The position numbers and the translations under genes were made by a program. This document shows, in pieces, positions 1-6,433 of a stretch of 64,000 nt of DNA (the first letter of the stretch is position 1; every line of letters begins with the position of its first letter). This DNA comes from Avoscillospira_A sp052117125 (GTDB lineage: Bacteria; Bacillota; Clostridia; Oscillospirales; Oscillospiraceae), in contig NZ_JBQKJT010000012.1 in assembly GCF_052117125.1 (NCBI RefSeq), positions 1-64,000 on the forward strand, in the 5' to 3' direction. The notes beneath the pieces are model-generated. The model did not search any database. It worked only from the letters and a program-made list of their open reading frames with translations, and was not told the origin of the DNA.

Positions 1-66
1 TTGGTTGTGGAAGGAGAAGCTTGCTCCATTTACCCTTATCCTTCTTTGGCCTCTATACGCCAGAGA

Positions 67-100
67 CCCGGCTTATGCTTGACGCATATGCCGGGTTTCT
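67..100. terminator. Hairpin, probable terminator at the window's left edge
   Basis: An inverted repeat CCCGGC-T-TATGC / GCATA-T-GCCGGG (67-78 with 84-95) has one T-T mismatch, a short loop and then TTTCT. It probably ends transcription of a gene that lies left of the window. Bases 1-66 contain no recognisable coding sequence, although short open frames run through them. Confidence 0.45.
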
Positions 101-113
101 CGACAGACTGAAA

Positions 114-142
114 AACGGGATGCTGCGGCATCCCGTTTTTTT
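114..142 (+). terminator. Rho-independent terminator
   Basis: A perfect 10-bp stem (AACGGGATGC at 114-123 with its complement at 128-137) has a 4-base loop and runs into seven T residues. It insulates the gene starting at 213 from whatever is transcribed upstream. Confidence 0.75.
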
Positions 143-212
143 GACGGATAGGGCTATTCAAATCCGGGCGGTCATGGTATGATGGGCAAAAGAGGAGAAG
201 GAGGCTGAGACC

Positions 213-1046
213 ATGGAACAAGAGACCTATTGCGGCAAATCCTGTACTTCGTGTCCCCATCGGGAGGCGCTGGACTGTCCCGGCTGTAAAAGCGGGCCAG
301 GCGCGGCCTTTGGCAGCTGTGCCATTGCCCGCTGCTGCCGGGAAAAGAACCACGCCGACTGTCAGACGTGTACCAGCTGGGTCGGCTGCGGCCTGCGGGC
401 TGGCCGGGAACAGGAACCGGTTATCCGCCAAAAGCGCAGCGAACGGGAAGCACAGCAGAAACAAGAGCTGCAAGCCAAGGCGCCGTTGCTGGTGCGGTGG
501 ATCAGTGTTCTGTTCTGGCTGTTCATCCCGCAGATCATTGCGGGGCTGATGACCGACGACAACGTAATCAAGGTGCTGCCCGGCCTGTGGACGCCGGGTG
601 TCCTGCTGACCATGGTATGTACCCTGGTCTATGGCGTCGCCCTGTGGAATATGCAGTCCATCGACCGGGGATACCGGACGGCGGCCATCTGTAATTTTGT
701 GGTGGGCCTGGGAAACCTCATGAACTTTATACCGTCGGCAGCCCTACAGATTTTTATTGGCCTGGGACTGGTTGCTTTGGGTCTGGCGTCCTGCTATGTG
801 GAATACAACACCCATGCCGAGGTGCTGGTCCCCACCAACATGCCCCTGGCCCAACAGTGGCGGAAGCTGTGGAAATGGAATCTCTGGTGCATCGGTGGCC
901 TGGTACTGGCGTTTGTGCTGCTCCTTCTGGCGCCGGTACTGGCGCTGCTGCTGGTTCTGGCGGTGGCCATTGCCGTGTTGGTGCTGCAAGTGCTGAAACT
1001 GGTGTATCTCTACCGTATGGCCAACCATTTCCGGCAATTCTGCTGA
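213..1046 (+). CDS. Cys-rich zinc-ribbon-like multi-pass membrane protein, function unknown
   Basis: This 277-residue protein has two parts. Residues 1-60 hold eleven cysteines (7, 11, 14, 22, 25, 36, 41, 42, 50, 53, 59). The spacing resembles the DUF3795-type cysteine cluster, so it probably binds zinc or an iron-sulfur centre. After a charged linker (about 62-90) there are five to six hydrophobic segments (about 92-112, 120-145, 157-195 and a long stretch 219-265). The ATG at 213 follows AGGAGAAGGAGG with proper spacing. A possible -10 TATGAT lies at 177-182. It stands alone between a terminator and a hairpin repeat. Metal or redox sensing at the membrane is only a guess. Confidence 0.8.
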   Translation: MEQETYCGKSCTSCPHREALDCPGCKSGPGAAFGSCAIARCCREKNHADCQTCTSWVGCGLRAGREQEPVIRQKRSEREAQQKQELQAKAPLLVRWISVLFWLFIPQIIAGLMTDDNVIKVLPGLWTPGVLLTMVCTLVYGVALWNMQSIDRGYRTAAICNFVVGLGNLMNFIPSAALQIFIGLGLVALGLASCYVEYNTHAEVLVPTNMPLAQQWRKLWKWNLWCIGGLVLAFVLLLLAPVLALLLVLAVAIAVLVLQVLKLVYLYRMANHFRQFC

Positions 1047-1090
1047 ATGGGGATGCGTCCTGCCGAACGCATAAAAAACTGAACGGAGAA

Positions 1091-1211
1091 AAGGCCGCCG
1101 TCCGCCACCCGATTGGGGTGGGGACGGCGGCCTTCGGCTTCGCCGGGGATTGCGCCATCTGCCGATGGCGCTTTGGTACGCTGGGGGCATTTCGCCCGCT
1201 GCGGCGGGCGA
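1091..1211. repeat. Intergenic multi-hairpin repeat, copy 1
   Basis: Three consecutive hairpins fill the gap after the gene at 213-1046. The first is a long stem beginning AAGGCCGCCGTCC and closing at about 1134. The second is GCGCCATC/GATGGCGC, and the third is CGCCCGC/GCGGGCG. The same ordered set recurs at 36868-37066, and a diverged form at 44040-44193. It lies between convergent genes and may act as a bidirectional terminator or a mobile REP/MITE-like element. Confidence 0.7.
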
Positions 1212-1223
1212 CCATGTGTTTCT

Positions 1224-1919
1224 TTAGAGTACGAAACCGCCGTTGACGCCCAACACCTGCCCGGTGACAAAGGGGGCCTCCAACAGATAGGCGATGGCCT
1301 TGGCCACATCCTCGGGGGTACCGTTACGGCCCAGGGGCGTCTGCTGGGCCAGATCGGCCAGCACCTCCGGACCGTAGCCCATGACCATATCGGTTTCCAC
1401 CACGCCGGGGGCCACGCAGTTGACCCGGATGCCCGACGGCCCCAGCTCCTGGGCCAGCGCTTTCGTCATGGCGATGACGGCCCCCTTGGTGGCCGAATAG
1501 CAGACCTCACAGGAGGCTCCCACCTGGCCCCACATGGAGGACACGGTGACAATGGAACCGGCCTGGACCGCCAGCATGGACGGGAGAACGCCGTTGACAC
1601 AGTGATAGATGCCCTTGACGTTGACGGCAAAGAGCCGGTCCCATTCCTCCGGCGTGATCTGGGAGATCAGCCCCTGGTGGGCAATACCGGCGCAGCAAAC
1701 CAACCCCTGGACCGCCCCCATTTGAGAGAATGCCCGGGCCACAGCATCGCCGTCGGCCACGTCGGCGCAGACGGCCACGGCTCCGGTCTCCCGGGCCAGG
1801 GCTTGGGCATCGTCGTGACTGCTTCTGTACAAGAAGGTCACCCGGTGCCCCAGGGCGGACAGATGGCGGACCGTGGCCGCGCCGATGCCGCGGCTGCCGC
1901 CGGTGACGACAATGTGCAT
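1224..1919 (-). CDS. SDR-family oxidoreductase, possibly EF-P 5-aminopentanone reductase (YmfI-like)
   Basis: This is a 231-residue short-chain dehydrogenase. The NAD(P)-binding motif TGGSRGIG is at residues 6-13. The catalytic Ser is in VSSMWGQVGASCEV and the Tyr-x3-Lys in YSATKGA. The end, VTGQVLGVNGGFVL, is typical of FabG-like enzymes. The segment WGQVGASCEVxYSAxKGA is what I associate with the YmfI branch that reduces 5-aminopentanone on EF-P; FabG is the alternative. The usual NNAG motif reads CCAG here. The ATG at 1919 was chosen because an AGGAGG lies 7 nt upstream; an ATG at 1925 is too close to it and longer frames lack family sequence. It appears monocistronic. Confidence 0.85.
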   Translation of the reverse strand: MHIVVTGGSRGIGAATVRHLSALGHRVTFLYRSSHDDAQALARETGAVAVCADVADGDAVARAFSQMGAVQGLVCCAGIAHQGLISQITPEEWDRLFAVNVKGIYHCVNGVLPSMLAVQAGSIVTVSSMWGQVGASCEVCYSATKGAVIAMTKALAQELGPSGIRVNCVAPGVVETDMVMGYGPEVLADLAQQTPLGRNGTPEDVAKAIAYLLEAPFVTGQVLGVNGGFVL

Positions 1920-2038
1920 AAACATTCCTCCTGAGCAAGTAAGACTGTCAAAAAATTTGCAGATCCATTCGATGAAGGGATGGCTTAGCGGTTCTTCTTG
2001 ACAGAGGCCCCCATATCGGATAGACTGACAACAGGACC

Positions 2039-2099
2039 ATGGACCGGTTGGCCTGACGGCAATTGCAGCCTGAGCGACATCAACCGGCGATTGGTCCAT
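2039..2099. other. Imperfect inverted repeat in the SDR upstream region
   Basis: ATGGACC (2039-2045) pairs with GGTCCAT (2093-2099), and CCGGTTG (2044-2050) pairs with CAACCGG (2081-2087). The two pairings overlap, so the structure could switch. It lies between the SDR gene and the terminator of the S1-domain gene. No known RNA family was recognised; it may be a leader structure or an operator. Confidence 0.35.
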
Positions 2100-2133
2100 T
2101 TTATGCCTGTTTGCATCGTTTTAACAAGCGGAA

Positions 2134-2162
2134 AGCGCCCTTTTCCACTGGAAAAGGGCGCT
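2134..2162 (-). terminator. Terminator hairpin after the S1-domain gene
   Basis: A perfect 13-bp stem (AGCGCCCTTTTCC with its complement) and a 3-base loop lie just beyond the stop codon of the gene at 2173-2643. The following U-tract is short on the minus strand, so the call rests mainly on the stem and its position. Confidence 0.65.
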
Positions 2163-2172
2163 GATTGATCTT

Positions 2173-2643
2173 TTAGCGGCGTCTGCTTCTGCTGCGGTGG
2201 TCGGAATACTGCCGCAGAGAGGAGATTTTGCTGTCGGAGTCCTGCATGAACTGCTTGAGCATGTCATCGAAGGACTGGGGCTCCTTGGGCGAAGAGGAGC
2301 GGAATCCATCACGGGGACGGTCGGACTGCGGCCCTTTGGAGCGATCGAAGGGCGGGCGGCCGCGGTTGGCCTGAGCCGGACGGGGACCGCGCTCGTTCTG
2401 TTGACGGGGCGGCTCCTGGGTACGCTTGATGGAGAGATTGATCTTGCCGTTCTCCATGGAGATGACCATGACCTTCACGTCCTGGCCCTCGGTCAGGTGC
2501 TCGTGAATGTCGCTGACATAGGCGTGGGCAATCTCAGAGATGTGCACCATGCCGGTCTGGTTGCCGGGAAGCGAAATGAATGCGCCGAATTTGGTGATGC
2601 TTTTGACTTTGCCTTCCACGATCGTTCCTACTGTGAAATCCAT
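2173..2643 (-). CDS. S1 RNA-binding domain protein (YabR-like)
   Basis: This 156-residue protein has one S1 domain at residues 1-75 (VGTIVEGKVKSITKFGAFI then GMVHISEIA) and a long basic, low-complexity tail (about 78-156) rich in Arg, Pro, Gln and Ser that ends RSRSRRR. In the Bacillus/Clostridium yab cluster the equivalent gene follows divIC, as here. It probably binds RNA or ribosomes; the precise role is unknown. It is the last gene of the yabP-yabQ-divIC-S1 group and is followed by a strong hairpin. Confidence 0.9.
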   Translation of the reverse strand: MDFTVGTIVEGKVKSITKFGAFISLPGNQTGMVHISEIAHAYVSDIHEHLTEGQDVKVMVISMENGKINLSIKRTQEPPRQQNERGPRPAQANRGRPPFDRSKGPQSDRPRDGFRSSSPKEPQSFDDMLKQFMQDSDSKISSLRQYSDHRSRSRRR

Positions 2644-2701
2644 ATTCTATGTATTGTCCCCCTTGTTGATATGGCCCGTGGCCCGCGAAAGCCGTGACGG
2701 A

Positions 2702-2980
2702 TTATTTGCCGGAATCCCGATAGGTGATCTCTCCGGGGAAGGCCAGGCCCAGTTTGGTCCGGGCGATTTCCTCCACACCTTCGTCGGTGCCCATGTTGGC
2801 AATGTTGTCCTGCAACCGTTGATTCTCCTGCCGGGCCGTGGAGAGTTCCTGGTTGAGGGCAGCCACCTCGCTCGTCTTGGCTGCTACATCGGTGCGGAGA
2901 TCGGCATACTTCCAGGTCAGAGCCGCCAAGATCACCACAATCAGCAGTTTGGCCATCAGTGGTGTCTTTTTAAGTTTCAT
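2702..2980 (-). CDS. divIC: Septum formation initiator, FtsB/DivIC family
   Basis: This 92-residue bitopic protein has a short basic cytoplasmic start, a membrane segment (about residues 9-25), a coiled coil (about 30-68) and the family end motif EEIARTKLGLAFPGE. The partners in known systems are FtsL and DivIB/FtsQ in the division complex. It overlaps the end of yabQ by 11 nt, which suggests translational coupling. Confidence 0.9.
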   Translation of the reverse strand: MKLKKTPLMAKLLIVVILAALTWKYADLRTDVAAKTSEVAALNQELSTARQENQRLQDNIANMGTDEGVEEIARTKLGLAFPGEITYRDSGK

Positions 2981-3446
2981 CCTGTGTTCCTCCGTCGGTG
3001 GTGCAGCCCATAGGAGCCGAGTGTTTTCGCTTACTTCCTATTTTAACCCATTTTCGCCCGGATGAAAAGAGATATTTTTTAAGTTTTTTACTTTTTTTCG
3101 ACAGCAGGCCAAAGGGAAGAAATACCAGGCGGAAAAACCGCCGCAAAAGACGGCCCAAAGCCGTCAGAATCCGCCGCAGCGGCGGCCCTACCGTGTGAAA
3201 ATAGACCCAGGCGCCCAGGATCAGCAGGGGGTAAAAAAACAGGGGGAACTGGCCCCGGCCGCCGTAGAGGGCCAGCAGCAGCAGCGACGGCGTCAGAACC
3301 GCCACAAAAACCACATCCAGAGGCAGCGTCAGCCGGGGCCAGGACCGGCGCAGCAGCCGCAGCACATCGTAAAACAGGGCCATGGCCGCGCCCACTACGG
3401 TGGCGGCCCCCATCTGCCACAGCTGGAAAACAACGGGCTGCTCCAT
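2970..3446 (-). CDS. yabQ: Spore cortex biosynthesis protein YabQ
   Basis: This 158-residue protein has three to four predicted membrane segments in its first 110 residues (for example LWQMGAATVVGAAMALFYDV and VVFVAVLTPSLLLLALYGG) and a very basic C-terminal tail with a KKSKKLKK run. YabQ localises to the forespore outer membrane and is needed for cortex formation. The identification rests on topology, the YDVLRLLRR region and the conserved order yabP-yabQ-divIC. Its ATG shares a base with the yabP stop codon. Confidence 0.88.
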   Translation of the reverse strand: MEQPVVFQLWQMGAATVVGAAMALFYDVLRLLRRSWPRLTLPLDVVFVAVLTPSLLLLALYGGRGQFPLFFYPLLILGAWVYFHTVGPPLRRILTALGRLLRRFFRLVFLPFGLLSKKSKKLKKYLFSSGRKWVKIGSKRKHSAPMGCTTDGGTQDET

Positions 3447-3736
3447 CAGCCGAACAGGCGGCTGAGGAAGCTGCCGCCGCCACGGACCTCGTCCTCATAG
3501 ACCAGGGAATCCACGGTGCCGTCCACGGTGATCTGGCCGCCGTCCAGGGACAGCATCCCCAGGTGGAGCTGTTTGCCGTGGATGACCAGCGTACCCCGGT
3601 TGGTACAGAGGACGGCGGTGTTTTCATCAAAGCTCTCCACCTCCGTCACACCGGTGAGAGACAGACGGCTGCGGTTTTCCACCACCAGCCGGTGGGGCAA
3701 TTCCAGGGCGTTCGGTTGCTGCGGATTGGTTGCCAT
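3446..3736 (-). CDS. yabP: Sporulation protein YabP
   Basis: This 96-residue beta-rich protein has the YabP core: LPHRLVVENRSRLSLTGVTEVESFDE, here abbreviated around residues 12-36, then GTLVIHGKQLHLGMLSLDGG. YabP is needed in the mother cell for spore assembly together with YabQ. The ATG at 3736 follows AAGGAG with good spacing; an upstream in-frame start would run through the terminator hairpin. It is the first gene of the sporulation cluster, but no sigma-E promoter could be called with confidence. Confidence 0.88.
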   Translation of the reverse strand: MATNPQQPNALELPHRLVVENRSRLSLTGVTEVESFDENTAVLCTNRGTLVIHGKQLHLGMLSLDGGQITVDGTVDSLVYEDEVRGGGSFLSRLFG

Positions 3737-3757
3737 AGGCTCGTACTCCTTCCAAAG

Positions 3758-3788
3758 TAAAAACGGGCGTGGGGAACTCCCCACGCCC
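3758..3788 (-). terminator. Terminator of the SLH-domain gene
   Basis: A perfect 10-bp stem GGGCGTGGGG/CCCCACGCCC (3765-3774 with 3779-3788) has a 4-base loop and, on the minus strand, is followed by GTTTTTA. It separates the SLH gene from yabP. Confidence 0.8.
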
Positions 3789-3830
3789 AATATATATGCG
3801 ACGGATATACGGTCTATGACAGAAAAAATA

Positions 3831-5246
3831 TTATTGGGTAACCATACCCATATCTTCTGCGGTGATCTCCGGGTAGGTGTTCAGATCGGAGGGCAGGGTC
3901 ACCTGGACGGCGTCGCCGGTCTGGATGTTCTTCAAAGACAGATCGATCATGAACTTCATGGACTGACCCTCCACATTGGCAGTCATCCCCATGGACATCG
4001 CCATGTTGTCCAGCTGGCCGTTTTTAAAGGTGATGTATGCGCCGACGGCATCAAAGGCCATATCCGGCACATCGGTGATAGAGCCGGTCATGGAGTTGAG
4101 AATGTTGTCCATCATACCGGTCAGGGCGGCGGGCGCATAGCGAATGTTATAGCCCACGGTGGTTCCATCGGCTTCCTGGGCCTTGGTGATGGAGGTGAAG
4201 GCGCACAGCGGCTCCACCTGGGTCGTGGTGGCCGTCAGGTCGGTGGTGGGCATCTGAGCCAGAGCGTCCTCCAGGGACAGGGCCATCTTCATTTTGTCCG
4301 TACCGGTTTTGACGTAATAATATCCGCCGGTATACCAGGCCTCCATATCCTGGGTCATGGAAGCCTGATCCTCGGGCAGACCCATGGCGGCGGCCATGGC
4401 AGGATCGATCTGCATGTTGATGGTCATGTCATAGGCCAGCTTCGTCTGATCCAGCTGCGCCTGATTTGCTTCCACGGCCATGGTCATGTCGATCTTGGAA
4501 GTCATAAAGTTTACGTCGTTGAGCTGCATCTCCAGATCAACCGTGGCGTCGGCAGACATGGTTTGCGTGTTGGCGTTGGCCTTGGCCATGTCGGCAATAT
4601 AGCTGCGGTAGGTGGAGAACATGGACAGGCAGTATTGGGCGGAGTCCTTGTCAATGGCGCCCTCGGCAATCAGCTTGGTCAGGAGGTCTTCCTCGCCGGT
4701 CTTGGGCTTGGTGGCAAGGGCGGTATAGCTCATGGCAGCCAGATCATCCCGGAGGAAGTTGCTTTCGTCGCAGTTAAGAATATCCACCAAACCCAGCTGC
4801 CGGGCGTAGTCCATGGCGGTGGCGTAGGTGAAGTCGCCGCCTTCGGCGTCGGAGTAGCCCAGAGCCCGCAGCAGGAAGGTGGTGTACTGCTGGGCGGTGC
4901 AGAGGCTGTCGCTGCCGAACTTGCCGTTGCCGACGCCGTTGCCCAGACCGTTGTCATAGAGGTACTGGACATAGGGCTTGGCCCAGTCGGCCACGTCGGT
5001 GAAGGGGGCGGTGTAGGTCTGGTTGGCTTTGGCCGTCTCTTCGGCGCCCAGCAGGCGCACCAGCATGACGCCGGCCTCCAGACGGGTCGGGGCGCGGTCC
5101 AGATCATAGCCGTTGGTACCGCCCTGGAACAGGCCCATGGTGTTCAGCGCGTCGGCACAGTGGGTGAAGTCCGCGGCCAGGGTCGGTACGGCCAGGGCGC
5201 ACACGGCTGCCGTACCCAGGGCAAGATGTTTGAGAAATCGATTCAT
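3831..5246 (-). CDS. Exported S-layer homology (SLH) domain protein
   Basis: This 471-residue protein has a signal peptide (basic start, then ALGTAAVCALAVPTLAA, cleavage near residue 24). One or two SLH modules follow (about 28-165): RAPTRLEAGVMLVRLLGA with FTDVADWAKPYVQYLYDNGL. SLH modules bind pyruvylated secondary cell-wall polymers. The C-terminal 290 residues (repeated Met/Gln/Thr-rich strands such as TVDLEMQLNDVNFMTSKIDM) look like a DUF6612/LolA-type beta-rich ligand domain. The function is unknown. It is a single-gene unit with its own promoter and terminator. Confidence 0.85.
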   Translation of the reverse strand: MNRFLKHLALGTAAVCALAVPTLAADFTHCADALNTMGLFQGGTNGYDLDRAPTRLEAGVMLVRLLGAEETAKANQTYTAPFTDVADWAKPYVQYLYDNGLGNGVGNGKFGSDSLCTAQQYTTFLLRALGYSDAEGGDFTYATAMDYARQLGLVDILNCDESNFLRDDLAAMSYTALATKPKTGEEDLLTKLIAEGAIDKDSAQYCLSMFSTYRSYIADMAKANANTQTMSADATVDLEMQLNDVNFMTSKIDMTMAVEANQAQLDQTKLAYDMTINMQIDPAMAAAMGLPEDQASMTQDMEAWYTGGYYYVKTGTDKMKMALSLEDALAQMPTTDLTATTTQVEPLCAFTSITKAQEADGTTVGYNIRYAPAALTGMMDNILNSMTGSITDVPDMAFDAVGAYITFKNGQLDNMAMSMGMTANVEGQSMKFMIDLSLKNIQTGDAVQVTLPSDLNTYPEITAEDMGMVTQ

Positions 5247-5299
5247 ATTCTCGGCTCCTTTCCAATGCTTACCGATTGGTTCTAAAAATTGCTGCTCTT

Positions 5300-5328
5300 A
5301 GTATATAGTACTTTATCTGAAAAAGCAA
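5300..5328 (-). promoter_or_regulatory. Sigma-A-type promoter of the SLH-domain gene
   Basis: On the minus strand, TTGCTT (5323-5328) and TATACT (5300-5305) are separated by 17 bp. They lie about 55 bp upstream of the ATG. Confidence 0.6.
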
Positions 5329-5356
5329 GACGGCGGGAGACAGTAGACCTGCGGCA

Positions 5357-5776
5357 TCAGAAGGCCAGCAGATTCAGCCCGATCTCCGGCGAAAAGGCCC
5401 GGCCCACATGGCCGTCCAGAATCCGCACCACCATTTCGCAGGTGGCGCTGACCACGGCCCGGTTCAGATGGCCGCCACAGACCCGGCCCTCCCGGTCCCC
5501 GGCACTCATGTGCAGATGGAGGTAGGGCTTGCCGTCCATCTCCGTGACGGTGCCCGTCAGGGAGACGATTTCAAAGTCGCCGGTAAAGTCGTTGGCGTGA
5601 TACTCCTTTTCACCGGGATAAAAGACACCGGCGGTGAAGCTGCCCACGGCCCCCAGGGCGCTGACTTCGGCCAGGGCAATGTGCTCCCGGGCGGCTACAG
5701 CCGTCAGCTGCTCCACGATCTCTTCGCCCTTGTCCATGCGGATAACCAGAGTGTCTCCGAAACGACGGTATTCCAT
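5357..5776 (-). CDS. PPC (DUF296) domain protein at the end of the B12 operon
   Basis: This 139-residue protein consists of one PPC/DUF296 domain. It has the signature HLHMSAGDREGRVCGGHL (about residues 98-115), whose histidines bind a metal in solved bacterial family members, which form trimers. Plant relatives carry an added AT-hook; this one has none, so DNA binding is not implied. The ATG at 5776 follows AAAGGAGG. It begins 13 nt after cbiC and is the last gene of the cobalamin operon. Its role there is unknown; handling of a pathway intermediate or metal is an inference from position. Confidence 0.85.
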   Translation of the reverse strand: MEYRRFGDTLVIRMDKGEEIVEQLTAVAAREHIALAEVSALGAVGSFTAGVFYPGEKEYHANDFTGDFEIVSLTGTVTEMDGKPYLHLHMSAGDREGRVCGGHLNRAVVSATCEMVVRILDGHVGRAFSPEIGLNLLAF

Positions 5777-5789
5777 GAAAACTCCTCCT

Positions 5790-6431
5790 TTACAGGGTGC
5801 GCTCTGTGGCCCGGTACAACAGGGCGTTGCAGATGGCGGCGGCCACATTGCTGCCGCCCTTGCGGCCACGGGCTACAATGCAGGGGGCATGGCGTTCAAT
5901 GACCCACTCCTTGCTCTGGACCACATTGACGAAACCAACGGGGACGCCGATAATCAAAGCCGGGTCCAGCTTGCCCTCGTCCATCAGCTCACAGATGCGG
6001 ACCAGGGCCGTGGGGGCGTTGCCGATGGCAAAGATCACGGGGCCGCCGATGGCAGCGGCCTTGTCCATGGAGGCCGTGGCGCGGGTGGTGCCGTTGGCTT
6101 TGGCGGCGGCGGCCACATCCTCGTCGGCCATGAAGCAGCGGACCTCCACGCCCAGCTTCTTGCAGGCGGCCTTGTTGATGCCGGAGAAGGCCATGTTGGT
6201 GTCGGTGACAATGGTCACGCCGCCCTGTTTCAGCAGTTCCACGGTCTTTTCACAGACGTCTGTGGAGAAATACAGGCTGTCGGCGTAGTCGAAGTCGGCG
6301 GTGGTGTGGATGACGCGGCGGACCACGTCGGCCACCTTCTCGTCGATGGGGTGGGGCAGCTCGGAGGTGATGATCTCCATGCTGCGCTTTTCAATTTCGT
6401 TGGGCAGTACCCGTTCCAGTTCCATGTGCAT
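5790..6431 (-). CDS. cbiC: Cobalt-precorrin-8 methylmutase CbiC
   Basis: This 213-residue enzyme moves the C11 methyl group to C12, turning cobalt-precorrin-8 into cobyrinate. The core fits the CbiC/CobH family: SMEIITSELP near residue 17, the catalytic-His region VRRVIHTTADFDYADSLYFS near 36-56, and VGFVNVVQSKEWV near the end. The ATG at 6431 has GGAGG 7 nt upstream, which lies inside the end of cbiP. It sits between cbiP and the PPC gene. Confidence 0.95.
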   Translation of the reverse strand: MHMELERVLPNEIEKRSMEIITSELPHPIDEKVADVVRRVIHTTADFDYADSLYFSTDVCEKTVELLKQGGVTIVTDTNMAFSGINKAACKKLGVEVRCFMADEDVAAAAKANGTTRATASMDKAAAIGGPVIFAIGNAPTALVRICELMDEGKLDPALIIGVPVGFVNVVQSKEWVIERHAPCIVARGRKGGSNVAAAICNALLYRATERTL

Positions 6432-6433
6432 GC

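Noticed and set aside
36..473. A 145-codon open frame on the minus strand at the left edge
   Set aside because: It crosses two terminator hairpins and the start of the Cys-rich membrane protein gene. The product has no family features.
1920..2099. N-terminal extension of the SDR gene to 2099
   Set aside because: The added residues do not resemble SDR proteins. The ATG at 1919 has an ideal ribosome binding site and begins exactly at the Rossmann strand.
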